Notes: a model not told the origin generated them from the sequence alone. A stretch of DNA of 64,000 nucleotides from Candidatus Barnesiella excrementavium (GCA_019115485.1 DXDM01000005.1:1-64000), one strand, 5' to 3'. Shown: positions 27,015-35,902, counted from the first letter of the stretch. A program made the numbers and translations.

Positions 27015-28061
27015 ATGGCAAATGTAAAGAAAAAGAGAGGAATAAAGATATTTATCGGTGTGCTGGCAGCCGTAGTGGTCATAGCAGGTTGTGCCGCGTT
27101 TTGGGTGGCTAAGCATTATGGCTACGACTCGGTTGTGAGCAATCGGGCGATGGTCTATGTGCATCGGCAGTGGAGTGCGGCTCAACTCGACAGTGCGTTG
27201 AGCGAGGTGCTGGACGGTCCTCGTGAGGTGGCTCGAGTGGAGCGGTTGCTCCCGTTGCTCGATTTTGATGCGGCCGAACGCGAGGGGGCCTACCGGGTGG
27301 AGCCGGGCATGAGTGCCTGGCAGGTGGCTCTGAAACTGGCGCGCGGTGGGCAGACCCCGGTGCGGGTGACTTTTAATAATGTGCGCACGATTGACCAGTT
27401 GGCCGGTCGCATTGCCGAGCAGTTGTGTTTCTCCAAGGGCGATTTGCTGGCGCTGTTGCAGAACGACAGCGTGTGTGCCGGTTTGGAATTTACGCAGGCT
27501 ACGTTGCCGGCGCTGTTTCTTCCCGATACCTACGAGTTTTATTGGACGGTGACTCCCGAAGAGTTCTTGCAGAAGATGAAGCGGGAGTACCGCCGCTACT
27601 GGATGGGGCAGCGCGAGCAGCAGGCCCGGGCGTGGGGGTTGACCCCGGTCGAGGTGGCGACCCTGGCCTCGATTGTGGAGGAGGAGACCAACAAACCCGA
27701 CGAGATGGGTACGGTGGCGGGGCTTTATATGAACCGTTTGCGCAAGGGTATGCCCTTGCAGGCCGACCCTACGGTGAAGTTTGCCTGCGGCGATTTCTCG
27801 CTGCGGCGCATTTTGAAGGTCCATCTTTCCATTGAGTCGCCCTACAATACCTATCGGGTGACTGGATTGCCACCGGGCCCGATACGTATCGCCTCGAAGC
27901 AGGCACTCGATGCGGTGTTGAACCATCGCCCCAACGATTATATTTACATGTGTGCCCGTGAGGATTTCTCGGGGTATCACAATTTTGCCACGACTTTGGC
28001 CGAACATCAGCGTAATGCTGCGCGCTACCGGCGTGAGTTGAACCGCCGGGGCATACACTGA
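27015..28061 (+). CDS. mltG: Endolytic murein transglycosylase MltG
   Basis: 348 residues from ATG 27015 (the track starts at a TTG two codons earlier). One N-terminal membrane segment ('IFIGVLAAVVVIAGCAAFWV') anchors the protein in the inner membrane. A LysM-like segment ('YRVEPGMSAWQVALKLARGG') precedes the YceG catalytic domain: 'FLPDTYEFYWTVTPEEFLQKM', 'VATLASIVEEETNKPDEM' with the catalytic Glu in 'SIVEEE', 'LQADPTVKFA', and the terminal 'YIYMCAREDFSGYHNFATTLAEH'. MltG cuts nascent glycan strands in the periplasm and sets their length. Transcribed alone, with a terminator downstream. Confidence 0.96.
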   Translation: MANVKKKRGIKIFIGVLAAVVVIAGCAAFWVAKHYGYDSVVSNRAMVYVHRQWSAAQLDSALSEVLDGPREVARVERLLPLLDFDAAEREGAYRVEPGMSAWQVALKLARGGQTPVRVTFNNVRTIDQLAGRIAEQLCFSKGDLLALLQNDSVCAGLEFTQATLPALFLPDTYEFYWTVTPEEFLQKMKREYRRYWMGQREQQARAWGLTPVEVATLASIVEEETNKPDEMGTVAGLYMNRLRKGMPLQADPTVKFACGDFSLRRILKVHLSIESPYNTYRVTGLPPGPIRIASKQALDAVLNHRPNDYIYMCAREDFSGYHNFATTLAEHQRNAARYRRELNRRGIH

Positions 28062-28117
28062 CTCCTGCCGGGCGGTGATGCGGCGGCTCTTGGGAAAAAG
28101 GAACGATTTAAAATAGC

Positions 28118-28143
28118 AAAGCCTCGTCTCGCGACGGGGCTTT
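28118..28143 (+). terminator. Terminator of mltG
   Basis: AAAGCCTCGTC/GACGGGGCTTT, 11-bp stem with one T-G pair and loop TCGC, followed by TTTACTACTT. Confidence 0.75.
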
Positions 28144-28406
28144 ACTACTTGAAATATATCAAAAACAAGAAAGAGGATAATGTTTATTACAGAAATAAAC
28201 AAAGGATAATATAATACCAATGAAACACACAAAAAACAAGAATATTATCGTATAAATCAAACTCTTTTGAAATTGGCCCCAACCGGTCTCCTGCCGGGAG
28301 CGACGCTTCGCTTTCCCGAGTGGGAGGGGCTCTTTGTGGGCCGCTTTCGATAATAAAACAAAGCGGGGTGCAGAAAAGTTCTGGCAGGCTTGCTATTTAA
28401 CGTATT
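28144..28406 (+). other. Gene-free interval with a GC-rich nested inverted repeat
   Basis: No ORF of plausible coding character on either strand. The flanks are very AT-rich, but about 28270-28345 is GC-rich and self-complementary: CGGGAGCGA pairs with TCGC..TCCCG (two-base bulge), enclosed by CTCC/GGGAG and GGCCCC/GGGGCT. No U-run follows in either direction and no clear promoter drives it. It may be a structured RNA or the 3' region of the 52-residue gene; function unknown. Confidence 0.3.
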
Positions 28407-28565
28407 TTAATAATCGAAGGCCTGTTCTGTTTCGGGTACGACGGCGGCTTCGGGTGAATCGTCAATCCAGATGGCCAGTGTGAGCCAATACAATAGGAGG
28501 ACGATGGCCAAGGCTACGCCTACGGCTGTCCAAATTTTTTTTCGGTTGTTCTGTCTCTTTTCCAT
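28407..28565 (-). CDS. 52-residue single-pass membrane microprotein downstream of dnaB
   Basis: Too short for the ORF track. ATG at 28565, stop TAA at 28407. The peptide starts MEKRQNNRKK (strongly basic), then one hydrophobic helix ('IWTAVGVALAIVLLLYWLTLAIWI') and an acidic tail ('DDSPEAAVVPETEQAFDY'). The positive-inside charge pattern predicts a cytoplasmic N-terminus. It follows dnaB by 64 bp on the same strand and codon use matches the neighbours (GCC, CTG, GTC), supporting translation. No family recognised. Confidence 0.65.
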   Translation of the reverse strand: MEKRQNNRKKIWTAVGVALAIVLLLYWLTLAIWIDDSPEAAVVPETEQAFDY

Positions 28566-28574
28566 AGGTCGAGT

Positions 28575-28600
28575 TTACTCTATTGGTTGCGATAGAGTAA
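28575..28600 (-). terminator. Hairpin between dnaB and the microprotein gene
   Basis: Perfect 9-bp stem TTACTCTAT/ATAGAGTAA with 8-nt loop, 30 bp after the dnaB stop, ending about 10 bp upstream of the microprotein ATG. No U-run, so it may be a weak terminator or a translation-control hairpin rather than a strong stop. Confidence 0.4.
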
Positions 28601-28629
28601 CGTCGACGGCGGGCAGAAAGTTCGGCGGG

Positions 28630-30204
28630 TCAGAAGGGTAATTTCTCGTCGCTGCCGGCAGGGTTCAGGAAATTGGTGTTTCCGGGCATGGGTGCAACAC
28701 CGGGTTGACCGGTAACGGGAGCCGAGTCGGCCGGGCCGGCGTTGAATTTCGAGGTGACCGGCGCGCTCAGGTCCGAGAGGCGGGTATCCTCGTCGTAGTT
28801 CTGGAACCGGGCCAGGTAGGAGACGAATTTGAGGTTCACCGTGTCGGTGGCACCGCTACGGTGCTTGGCGATGATAAACTCGGCCAGGCCCTCGATGCTG
28901 TTGCCGTTGGCATCTTCCTTGGAGCGGGTGTAGTATTCGGGGCGGTGAATGAAGCACACCATATCGGCATCTTGCTCGATGGCTCCCGACTCACGCAGGT
29001 CGGAGAGTTGGGGCCGTTTGCCCTCCTTGCTGTCCTTGTCGTTGCCGCGCGATTCGACGCTACGGTTCAGCTGCGACAGGGCGATGATGGGTATCTGCAA
29101 CTCCTTGGCCAGCTGTTTGAGCGACCGCGATATGGTGCTCACCTCCTGCTCACGGCTGCCGAACGACATGCCGCTGGCGTTCATCAGCTGCAAGTAGTCG
29201 ATGATGATGATTTTGATACCGTGCTCGCGCACCAGCCGGCGGGCTTTTGTACGCAACTCGAATACCGAAAGGCTGGGGGTGTCGTCGATGTAGATGGGGG
29301 CGTTCCGCAGAATTTCGATGCGCGACATCAGGCGCTCCCACTCGAAGGGGCTCAGCTGTCCGCTCTTGATTTTGTCGCCCGGAATCTCGCAGGTGTTGAT
29401 GATAAGACGGTTAACCAGCTGCACGTTCGACATTTCGAGCGAGAAGATGGCTACCGGCGTGTTGTAGTTGACCGCCATGTTTTTGGCCATGGAGAGGACG
29501 AAGGCCGTTTTACCCATGGCCGGACGGGCGGCGATGATGATGAGGTCGGAGTTTTGCCAACCCGAGGTAATCTTGTCAATGCCGTGGAACCCGGTTTGCA
29601 GACCGCTCAATCCGTCGCTGCGGTTGGCGGCTACCTGTATCTGTTTGATGGCCTCGCTGATGATGGGGTCGATTTGCACCACATCTTTTTTGAGGTTGCG
29701 CTGCGAGATTTCAAAGAGTTTTCCCTCGGCCTCCTGCATGAGGTCGTCCACGTCGTTGGTCTCGTCGAAGGCCTTGTTGAGAATCTCGCTCGAAAACTCG
29801 ATGAGCTCGCGGGCCAGGTATTTCTGCGCTACGATGCGGGCGTGATACTCGATGTGGGCAGCCGAGGCTACACGGCCGGTCAGCTCCGAGATGCGCAGGG
29901 CTCCGCCCACCTCGTCGAGCTTGCCGTCGAGCCGCAACTGCTCGGTGACGGTGAGCATGTCGATGGGACGCTGTTGGGCACCCAGTTTGGCGATGGCGCT
30001 GTAAATAATCTGGTTGTTGGGCTCGTAGAAACACTCGGGCTTCAAGATGTCGCACACGGTGGTGTAGGCATCTTTTTCAAGCATGAGGGCTCCCAGCACG
30101 GCCTCTTCGAGCTCTGTGTCCTGAGGCTGCAATTTGCCCTGTTCCGAGACCTTCGGGGCGTAGGTTTTCTTTTGGCGGGAGGTATAGTTTCTGCGAGGTT
30201 CCAT
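28630..30204 (-). CDS. dnaB: Replicative DNA helicase DnaB
   Basis: 524 residues. The N-terminal DnaB domain ('ELEEAVLGALMLEKDAY', 'IYSAIAKLGAQQRPIDMLTVTEQL') is followed by the RecA-like ATPase: Walker A 'AARPAMGKTAFVLSMAKNM', 'IFSLEMSNVQL', Walker B 'IKIIIIDYLQLM', the DnaB signature 'LSQLNRSVESRG' and 'LSDLRESGAIEQDADMV'. It forms a hexamer that unwinds DNA at the fork. No intein. The C-terminal 45 residues are a Pro/Ala-rich flexible tail. Expressed from a good promoter just upstream; the microprotein gene lies downstream. Confidence 0.98.
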   Translation of the reverse strand: MEPRRNYTSRQKKTYAPKVSEQGKLQPQDTELEEAVLGALMLEKDAYTTVCDILKPECFYEPNNQIIYSAIAKLGAQQRPIDMLTVTEQLRLDGKLDEVGGALRISELTGRVASAAHIEYHARIVAQKYLARELIEFSSEILNKAFDETNDVDDLMQEAEGKLFEISQRNLKKDVVQIDPIISEAIKQIQVAANRSDGLSGLQTGFHGIDKITSGWQNSDLIIIAARPAMGKTAFVLSMAKNMAVNYNTPVAIFSLEMSNVQLVNRLIINTCEIPGDKIKSGQLSPFEWERLMSRIEILRNAPIYIDDTPSLSVFELRTKARRLVREHGIKIIIIDYLQLMNASGMSFGSREQEVSTISRSLKQLAKELQIPIIALSQLNRSVESRGNDKDSKEGKRPQLSDLRESGAIEQDADMVCFIHRPEYYTRSKEDANGNSIEGLAEFIIAKHRSGATDTVNLKFVSYLARFQNYDEDTRLSDLSAPVTSKFNAGPADSAPVTGQPGVAPMPGNTNFLNPAGSDEKLPF

Positions 30205-30239
30205 TTGTTGTTTCTTTTCCTTTCTCTTTTTTCAGGTTA

Positions 30240-30271
30240 CAAAAATAGCGAAAGGTGAGAGCAGAAACAAA
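30240..30271 (-). promoter_or_regulatory. Promoter of dnaB
   Basis: On the minus strand TTTG (30268-30271), 20 bp, TATTTTTG (30240-30247), about 35 bp upstream of the dnaB ATG. Confidence 0.65.
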
Positions 30272-30448
30272 TGAAAATAAAATTTTCAATTTGATTATGC
30301 CGAACCGTCTCCTGTCTTATGAAAAGATAGTGAATCTTTGCGCTTCGGGAAAGAGTGGCGACAAAATCTTATGATAAACTTTTCAACAGACCGGCGGGCA
30401 AAAAGGTCGGGAACGGAGCGAATTTTTATTTTTTTGAATGGGGTGGGG
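30272..30448. other. Gene-free interval between dnaB and ispE promoters
   Basis: The dnaB-ispE gap is divergent and about 300 bp long. Outside the two promoter regions nothing was recognised: no ORF, hairpin or repeat that could be supported. Confidence 0.5.
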
Positions 30449-30479
30449 TTGTTCATGTGGGCGAGAATGGTTAATTTCG
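30449..30479 (+). promoter_or_regulatory. Candidate promoter of ispE
   Basis: TTG (30449-30451), 20 bp, TAATTTCG (30472-30479; one mismatch to TAnnTTTG), 28 bp before the ispE ATG. Confidence 0.45.
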
Positions 30480-30507
30480 CAGAGAATCTTGAAAAACAGG
30501 CACACCG

Positions 30508-31326
30508 ATGATACGATTTCCCAATGCCAAAATCAATCTGGGGCTGCGCATCGTTTCCCGCCGCCCCGACGGATACCATAATATAGAGACGGTCTTTTAT
30601 CCCATTCAGTTGCAGGACGCGCTGGAAGTGGTCTCGACGACCGAGGGGGATACCCGCCTCACGCTCTCGGGCATTGTCATCGACGGCGATAGCCGCGACA
30701 ACCTGGTGATGAAGGCGTGGCGACGATTGAGCGAACGGTTTTCGCTGCCGCCGGTCTCGATACACCTGCACAAGGCGATACCCTTTGGTGCGGGATTGGG
30801 CGGCGGTTCGGCCGATGCCGCTTTCCTGCTGGCAATGGTGCGCGACTATTTTCACCTGCCGCTGAGTGACGAGGAGCTCGACCGCGAGGCGGCGGCCTTG
30901 GGGGCCGACTGTCCCTTCTTCCTGCACAACAAACCGCTGCTGGCCCGTGGCATAGGCGACGAGTTCGAGCCGGTGTCCCTGTCGTTGAAGGGGTACCGGC
31001 TGGTGCTGGTGAAGCCGGCGGTAGCTGTACCTACGGCGGTGGCCTATTCGCTGGTGACTCCGGCCGAGCCCGAGGAGTCGGTGAGCGAGACCATTACCCG
31101 TCCGGTGAGCGAATGGCGCGACCGGCTGGTCAACGATTTCGAGAAGAGTGTCTTTGCCCGGTTCCCCGAAATTGGAGCCATCAAGGAGAGCCTGTATGAA
31201 GCCGGAGCCGTTTATGCCTCGATGTCGGGGTCGGGGTCGTCGGTCTTCGGGTTGTTCGACAAGGAGGTCGATGTGACCGACCGCTATCGCAACTGCTTTG
31301 TGTGGAGTGGCAAATGCGAGGTCTAG
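30508..31326 (+). CDS. ispE: 4-diphosphocytidyl-2-C-methyl-D-erythritol kinase
   Basis: 272 residues, GHMP kinase family, normal length. 'FPNAKINLGLRIVSRRPDGYHNIETVF' at the N-terminus and the ATP-binding 'IPFGAGLGGGSADAAFLL' (about residues 92-109) are diagnostic for IspE, with the C-terminal 'ASMSGSGSSVFGLF' completing the site. It phosphorylates CDP-methylerythritol in the non-mevalonate isoprenoid pathway (cytoplasm). The Crp-type regulator gene starts 28 bp downstream on the same strand. Confidence 0.97.
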   Translation: MIRFPNAKINLGLRIVSRRPDGYHNIETVFYPIQLQDALEVVSTTEGDTRLTLSGIVIDGDSRDNLVMKAWRRLSERFSLPPVSIHLHKAIPFGAGLGGGSADAAFLLAMVRDYFHLPLSDEELDREAAALGADCPFFLHNKPLLARGIGDEFEPVSLSLKGYRLVLVKPAVAVPTAVAYSLVTPAEPEESVSETITRPVSEWRDRLVNDFEKSVFARFPEIGAIKESLYEAGAVYASMSGSGSSVFGLFDKEVDVTDRYRNCFVWSGKCEV

Positions 31327-31354
31327 CAATCGTGAGTAGGGGGAATTGAAGTTT

Positions 31355-31924
31355 ATGATGGAGGTGGTGATAGCGAAAATCCATGCGGCTTATCCGATTT
31401 CGCTCGAGACGGAGCAGGCGTTGAAAGAGAGTGTGACCGAGTGCCGTTTCCCCCGTCGTTACCAACTGGTGCGGGCGGGGATTTACTGCAAGTATGCCTA
31501 TTTTATCGAGCAGGGTATGACCCGCTCGTTCTGGCTGGTCAACGGCGAGGAGATAACCACCTCGTTCTCGTGCGAAGGGGGAATCGTGTTCAGCATGGAC
31601 GAACTCTACTACAACAAGGTGAGCGAGGAGTATGTCGAGACGCTCGAAGAGGTGGTGGCCTATCGCATCGCTCTGTCGCGGTTGCGCGAGCTGTTCCAGA
31701 CCAACCTCGAACTGGCCAACTGGGGACGTATCATTCATCAGGACGAATACCGGCGGTTGCATCGCTCGCACAAGGAGCGGCTCACCCTGTCGGCCCGCGA
31801 GCGTTACGAGGCATTCCAGCAACAGTTCCCGCAGGTGTGCCAGCGGGCTCAACTGGGATATATCGCCTCCTATCTGGGTATCACACTCTCGACGCTGAGC
31901 CGGTTGCGCCGGGGCAAAAAGTAG
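31355..31924 (+). CDS. Crp/Fnr-type transcriptional regulator
   Basis: 189 residues from ATG 31355 (the track uses a TTG three codons upstream). Residues about 20-115 form a cyclic-nucleotide-binding-like beta roll ('LVRAGIYCKYAYFIEQGMTRSFWLVNGEEITTSF'), and the C-terminus has a short winged-helix region ('RAQLGYIASYLGITLSTLSRLRR'), as in the compact Crp-like proteins common in Bacteroidota. No Cys cluster for an Fnr-type iron-sulfur centre is seen in the N-terminus. Effector unknown. The acyltransferase gene 117 bp downstream is the likeliest target, judged by pairing alone. Confidence 0.88.
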   Translation: MMEVVIAKIHAAYPISLETEQALKESVTECRFPRRYQLVRAGIYCKYAYFIEQGMTRSFWLVNGEEITTSFSCEGGIVFSMDELYYNKVSEEYVETLEEVVAYRIALSRLRELFQTNLELANWGRIIHQDEYRRLHRSHKERLTLSARERYEAFQQQFPQVCQRAQLGYIASYLGITLSTLSRLRRGKK

Positions 31925-31977
31925 AAGCTTGTCGGTCGTTTTTGACATAGGACAAATTTCATGCGGGGCAACCGTCG

Positions 31978-31985
31978 TACCTTTG
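31978..31985 (+). promoter_or_regulatory. -7 promoter element upstream of the acyltransferase gene
   Basis: TACCTTTG, 56 bp before the ATG at 32042, matches TAnnTTTG. No TTTG box at the usual distance, which would suit a promoter needing an activator such as the adjacent Crp-like protein. Confidence 0.5.
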
Positions 31986-32041
31986 CCGGTACAGTGCGCT
32001 GTTGCCGTAAGACAGAAATTCATCAAGTAAGAAAAATCATC

Positions 32042-33196
32042 ATGCAAAACATCTCTTCTGCCGCCTTCTCCGATACCAAACCTCATTACGAGTTGCTCGA
32101 CGGATTGCGGGGTGTGGCGGCTCTCCTGGTTGTGTGGTATCATGTGTTCGAGGGGTATGCCTTTGCCGGGGGAACCCTGATTGAGGGTATCAACCACGGC
32201 TACCTGGCCGTCGATTTCTTTTTCATTCTGTCGGGGTTTGTCATCGGGTATGCCTACGACGATCGCTGGGGCAAGAGCCTGACACTGAAAAACTTCTTCA
32301 AACGCCGTCTCATTCGGCTCCACCCGATGGTGGTCATGGGGGCGGTGCTGGGAGCCGTCACCTTCACGCTGCAAGGCAGTGTGCAGTGGGACGGTACCCA
32401 TGTGGCCACCTCGTTGGTGATGTTGGCTCTGCTCTGTGCGATGTTTTTCATTCCGGCCGTTCCCGGGGCTGCTTACGAGGTGCGGGGCAACGGCGAGATG
32501 TTCCCGCTGAACGGTCCCAGCTGGTCGCTCTTCTTTGAATACATAGGTAACTTGCTCTATGCACTGGTGCTTCATCGGCTCTCGACCCGCATCCTGACCG
32601 GGGTCGTAGTGGTGCTGGGAGTGGCCCTGGCCGCGTTTGCCACCTTCGACGTGTCGGGTTACGGCAATATCGGGGTAGGGTGGACGCTCGATACGGTCAA
32701 TTTCGTGGGCGGGTTGCTGCGCATGCTTTTCCCCTTTTCGATGGGGTTGCTGCTCTCGCGGCGGTTCAAACCGGTGCGGGTGCGTGGCGCCTTCTGGATC
32801 TGCTCGCTCATTTTGCTGGTACTGTTTCATGTACCCTATCTGCCCGGAAACGAGGCGATTTGCCTGAATGGGGTGTTCGAGGCCCTCTGTATCGTCGTGG
32901 TCTTCCCGCTGCTTATCGTGCTCGGAGCTTCGGGGGCTACTACCGATGCCTTTTCGACCCGGGTGTGCAAGTTCTTGGGCGACATCTCCTATCCGCTTTA
33001 CATTACCCACTATGCCTTCATGTACCTCTTTTACGCCTGGCTCATCGAGAAGGGTTACTTTACCTTTGGTGAGACCTGGCAGGTGGCCCTGTGTGTGTAT
33101 GTGTGGAATGTGGTGGTAGCCTACCTCTGCCTGAAACTGTATGACGAGCCGGTGCGTCGCTGGTTGACCCGCCGTTTTTTGAATAAACGCAAATAA
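32042..33196 (+). CDS. Acyltransferase 3 family membrane protein (OafA/YrhL type)
   Basis: 384 residues from ATG 32042; the track adds 27 upstream codons that lie over the promoter. 'YELLDGLRGVAALLVVWYHVFEG' with the conserved Arg and His is the family start, followed by about ten hydrophobic helices and the 'NGPSWSLFFEYIGNLLYAL' motif (conserved W-S-L-x-x-E). These integral membrane enzymes O-acetylate or O-succinylate sugars of surface polysaccharides, lipid A or antibiotics. The acceptor here is unknown. No SGNH domain is attached. Confidence 0.93.
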   Translation: MQNISSAAFSDTKPHYELLDGLRGVAALLVVWYHVFEGYAFAGGTLIEGINHGYLAVDFFFILSGFVIGYAYDDRWGKSLTLKNFFKRRLIRLHPMVVMGAVLGAVTFTLQGSVQWDGTHVATSLVMLALLCAMFFIPAVPGAAYEVRGNGEMFPLNGPSWSLFFEYIGNLLYALVLHRLSTRILTGVVVVLGVALAAFATFDVSGYGNIGVGWTLDTVNFVGGLLRMLFPFSMGLLLSRRFKPVRVRGAFWICSLILLVLFHVPYLPGNEAICLNGVFEALCIVVVFPLLIVLGASGATTDAFSTRVCKFLGDISYPLYITHYAFMYLFYAWLIEKGYFTFGETWQVALCVYVWNVVVAYLCLKLYDEPVRRWLTRRFLNKRK

Positions 33197-33208
33197 TTAT
33201 TATTTTTG
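33178..33208 (+). promoter_or_regulatory. Promoter of the GH84 gene
   Basis: TTTG (33178-33181), 19 bp, TATTTTTG (33201-33208). The -33 box lies inside the last codons of the acyltransferase gene; the GH84 ATG is 67 bp downstream. Confidence 0.65.
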
Positions 33209-33275
33209 ACCCTGAAAGAGAAAAAGAGGTACCTGGGGTGCGTCTTGACCATGAAAACAAAATCCTATATATAAT

Positions 33276-35846
33276 ATGATAAAGTGCAGAAAAGTATTGA
33301 CCGCCTGGGCTGTCGCGATGTTGGCCTGCGGTAGTGTGTGGGCGCAGGAGTCCGAATTTGATTTGACGACCCAGCGCTCGGAGTCGCAAGATGTATTGCC
33401 CGTCCCGGGGAAGAAACTCGATCACGCCGGTATTGTGGTGAATCCCACTCCGCATCAGATGACCCTCGACCGGACCCATGCGCTCGACCTCTCGCAGGGG
33501 GTGAATCTGAAAGACCGGCAAGGGTGCTTCTCGGCCGATGTGCCGTTTCTGACCCAACAGAAGAAGGGGGTGAAGCTCTCGGTCGATTTCGGGACGAAAG
33601 TCTCGCAACGCCAAGGGGTAAAGCCGGTGTCGGGAGCCTATCGGTTGAAGGTGGACAAGAGCGGCATCGAGATTGTGGGTTACGACGAGCGGGGAGCCTT
33701 CTACGGATTGCAGACGCTGCGCCAGCTGGTCGAGAGTCCGGCCGTAGCCGAGGGCCGTTTACCCTATGTTGAAATCAACGATTATCCCGATCTGAAATAC
33801 CGCGGGGTGGTCGAGGGATTCTACGGTACACCCTGGTCGCACGAGGTGCGCATGTCGTTGATCGATTTCTACGGCAAGTTCAAGATGAACAGCTACCTCT
33901 ACGGACCCAAGGACGACCCCTATCACAGTTGCCCCAACTGGCGGTTGCCCTATCCCGAGCAGGAGGCTCGCCAGATTAAGGAGCTTATCGAGGCGTGTCG
34001 TCGCAACCGCGTCGATTTCGTATGGGCCATTCACCCGGGGCAGGATATCAAATGGAACGAAGAGGATTATCAGAACCTCGTGAATAAATTCAACTGGATG
34101 TACGACTTGGGCGTGCGAGCCTTTGCCCTCTTCTTCGACGATATTTCGGGCGAGGGTACCAACCCTGTGAAGCAGACCGAACTGCTCAATCGCCTGACTG
34201 CCGATTTTGTCAAGGCCAAGGGCGATGTGGCTTACCTCACGGTTTGTCCCACCGACTACTCCAAGTTGTGGGCCAATCCCACACCGCAGGGGCCTTTGGC
34301 CATTTATGGCAATACGCTCGATCCCTCGGTCGAGGTATTCTGGACTGGCGACGTGGTGTGCAGCGACCTTACGCCCGAGACGATGGCATGGGTCAACAGC
34401 CGTATCAAACGTCCGGCTTATTTTTGGTGGAACTATCCCGTGAACGACTATGTGCGACACGTCATCTTGCAGGGCCCGGTCTATGGTCTCGATACCACCT
34501 TGACAGCCAATGACCTTTGCGGTATTGCCAGCAATCCCATGGAGTATGGCGAAGCCTCGAAACTGGCTCTCTATGGAGTGGCCGACTATACCTGGAATGT
34601 AGCCGACTACAATCCCATCGACAACTGGGAGCGTGGGTTGGGCGAACTGATGCCCGAAGCTCGCGAGGCCTATCGCACCTTTGCCATTCATTCGTGCGAT
34701 ACCGAGAACGGATACCGTCGCGACGAGTCGTGGGAGACGCGTACCTTCCGCCTGGCCGACTGGAACGATGCGGCTGCCGAGGCCCTGTGGCAGGAGTTTG
34801 ACCGGGTGGAGAAGGCGCCCGGCGAAATAGAACGAGGTTGTGACAACCGGCAGCTGGTGAAGGAGCTGAAACCTTGGCTTCAAGAGTTTGAGAAACTGGG
34901 CGCACGCGGGAAACGGACCATCGAGTTGGCCCGTCTCTATCGCAGCGACGGCGATCGAGCCGAGTTCTGGACCCGTTTCGTGCAGAATCTTATGAGCGAA
35001 TCGGCTCGGGCTGCCTACGAGGCTCATAAGATAGGGACGATGAAACTGCAACCTTTCTACGAAAATGCCATGGACGATATGGCGCACGGTTTTCTGGCCC
35101 GGGTGTGGGGTGAGACGCCGCTCTATTACAAGGGTATCGGCTCGTTCAGTACGGTCAGGACTCCCCAGGCTAAACTTATGTTGGATCACGATACGGCAAC
35201 TTATTATACCTCGGGCATTGCCCAAAAGGCGGGCGACTGGATTGGTCTCGACCTGGGTAAGGTCGAACCGGTTATCGAGGTGTCGATTCTGCAAGGCCGC
35301 AACTCGGTCGACGATGTCGACTATTTCGACCACGCCGTAGTGGAATATTCGGTCGACGGGAAAACGTGGAAGCCCCTTACCGATGAATTGAAACAGCAAT
35401 ACGTTATCGACTGGCGCGGCGAGGCCGTGCAAGCCCGGTATGTACGCTTGAAACGACTTGAATCGGCCCGCACCAACTACGCTTCGATTCGTTCGTTCGA
35501 GGTCAATCCTCCCCGTATCGAGCGTTTGGGCTTCGAGCTGAAAGCCGACGATGTGTCACAGGCTCTCTACCTGTTCGACGGTCAGTTGGGCACGAGTTAT
35601 GGCAACGAGGGAACCATCACCTTCGGGGTGAAGCCCGGGGTGGAAGCCTATACGTTGCTGATGAACGAGCGGGAGGACGGCAATCGGTTGGCCTTGACCG
35701 TGAAACAGTTGGCTGCCGACGGTTCGACCTTGGCCGAGACCGGAGTCACCACTCCGTTCCATACCATCGAATTACTCCCCGGAGCTTCGGCTGTGCAACT
35801 TTTGGGCGAAGCCGAGATTTTTGAAATTGTGCCGATTAAGAAATAG
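33276..35846 (+). CDS. GH84 beta-N-acetylglucosaminidase (O-GlcNAcase type) with C-terminal CBM32-like domain
   Basis: 856 residues. Signal peptide (ACGSVWAQ). Residues about 45-165 are the GH20b/GH84 N-terminal domain; the TIM barrel starts at 'YRGVVEGFYGTPWSHEVR', and the catalytic Asp pair is in 'FALFFDDISGEG' (about residue 287). 'WWNYPVNDYVRHVILQGPVYGLD' is a further GH84 marker. A helical spacer (about 460-600) and an F5/8-type domain (about 640-750, 'GDWIGLDLGKVEPVIEVSILQG') follow. The enzyme uses substrate-assisted catalysis to remove beta-GlcNAc (or GalNAc) from host mucin or glycoproteins. It has its own promoter and no SusC/D partner nearby. Confidence 0.95.
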   Translation: MIKCRKVLTAWAVAMLACGSVWAQESEFDLTTQRSESQDVLPVPGKKLDHAGIVVNPTPHQMTLDRTHALDLSQGVNLKDRQGCFSADVPFLTQQKKGVKLSVDFGTKVSQRQGVKPVSGAYRLKVDKSGIEIVGYDERGAFYGLQTLRQLVESPAVAEGRLPYVEINDYPDLKYRGVVEGFYGTPWSHEVRMSLIDFYGKFKMNSYLYGPKDDPYHSCPNWRLPYPEQEARQIKELIEACRRNRVDFVWAIHPGQDIKWNEEDYQNLVNKFNWMYDLGVRAFALFFDDISGEGTNPVKQTELLNRLTADFVKAKGDVAYLTVCPTDYSKLWANPTPQGPLAIYGNTLDPSVEVFWTGDVVCSDLTPETMAWVNSRIKRPAYFWWNYPVNDYVRHVILQGPVYGLDTTLTANDLCGIASNPMEYGEASKLALYGVADYTWNVADYNPIDNWERGLGELMPEAREAYRTFAIHSCDTENGYRRDESWETRTFRLADWNDAAAEALWQEFDRVEKAPGEIERGCDNRQLVKELKPWLQEFEKLGARGKRTIELARLYRSDGDRAEFWTRFVQNLMSESARAAYEAHKIGTMKLQPFYENAMDDMAHGFLARVWGETPLYYKGIGSFSTVRTPQAKLMLDHDTATYYTSGIAQKAGDWIGLDLGKVEPVIEVSILQGRNSVDDVDYFDHAVVEYSVDGKTWKPLTDELKQQYVIDWRGEAVQARYVRLKRLESARTNYASIRSFEVNPPRIERLGFELKADDVSQALYLFDGQLGTSYGNEGTITFGVKPGVEAYTLLMNEREDGNRLALTVKQLAADGSTLAETGVTTPFHTIELLPGASAVQLLGEAEIFEIVPIKK

Positions 35847-35872
35847 GACGACGACACACTGTCGCAGATATA

Positions 35873-35902
35873 CGAGGGGTGGCCCAGTGGGGTTGCCCCT
35901 CG
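35873..35902 (+). terminator. Terminator-like hairpin after the GH84 gene
   Basis: CGAGGGGTGGCCC pairs along 13 bp with GGGTTGCCCCTCG (three G-U pairs), loop AGTG. No U-run directly follows (GTGTTATAT), so termination efficiency is uncertain. Confidence 0.5.
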
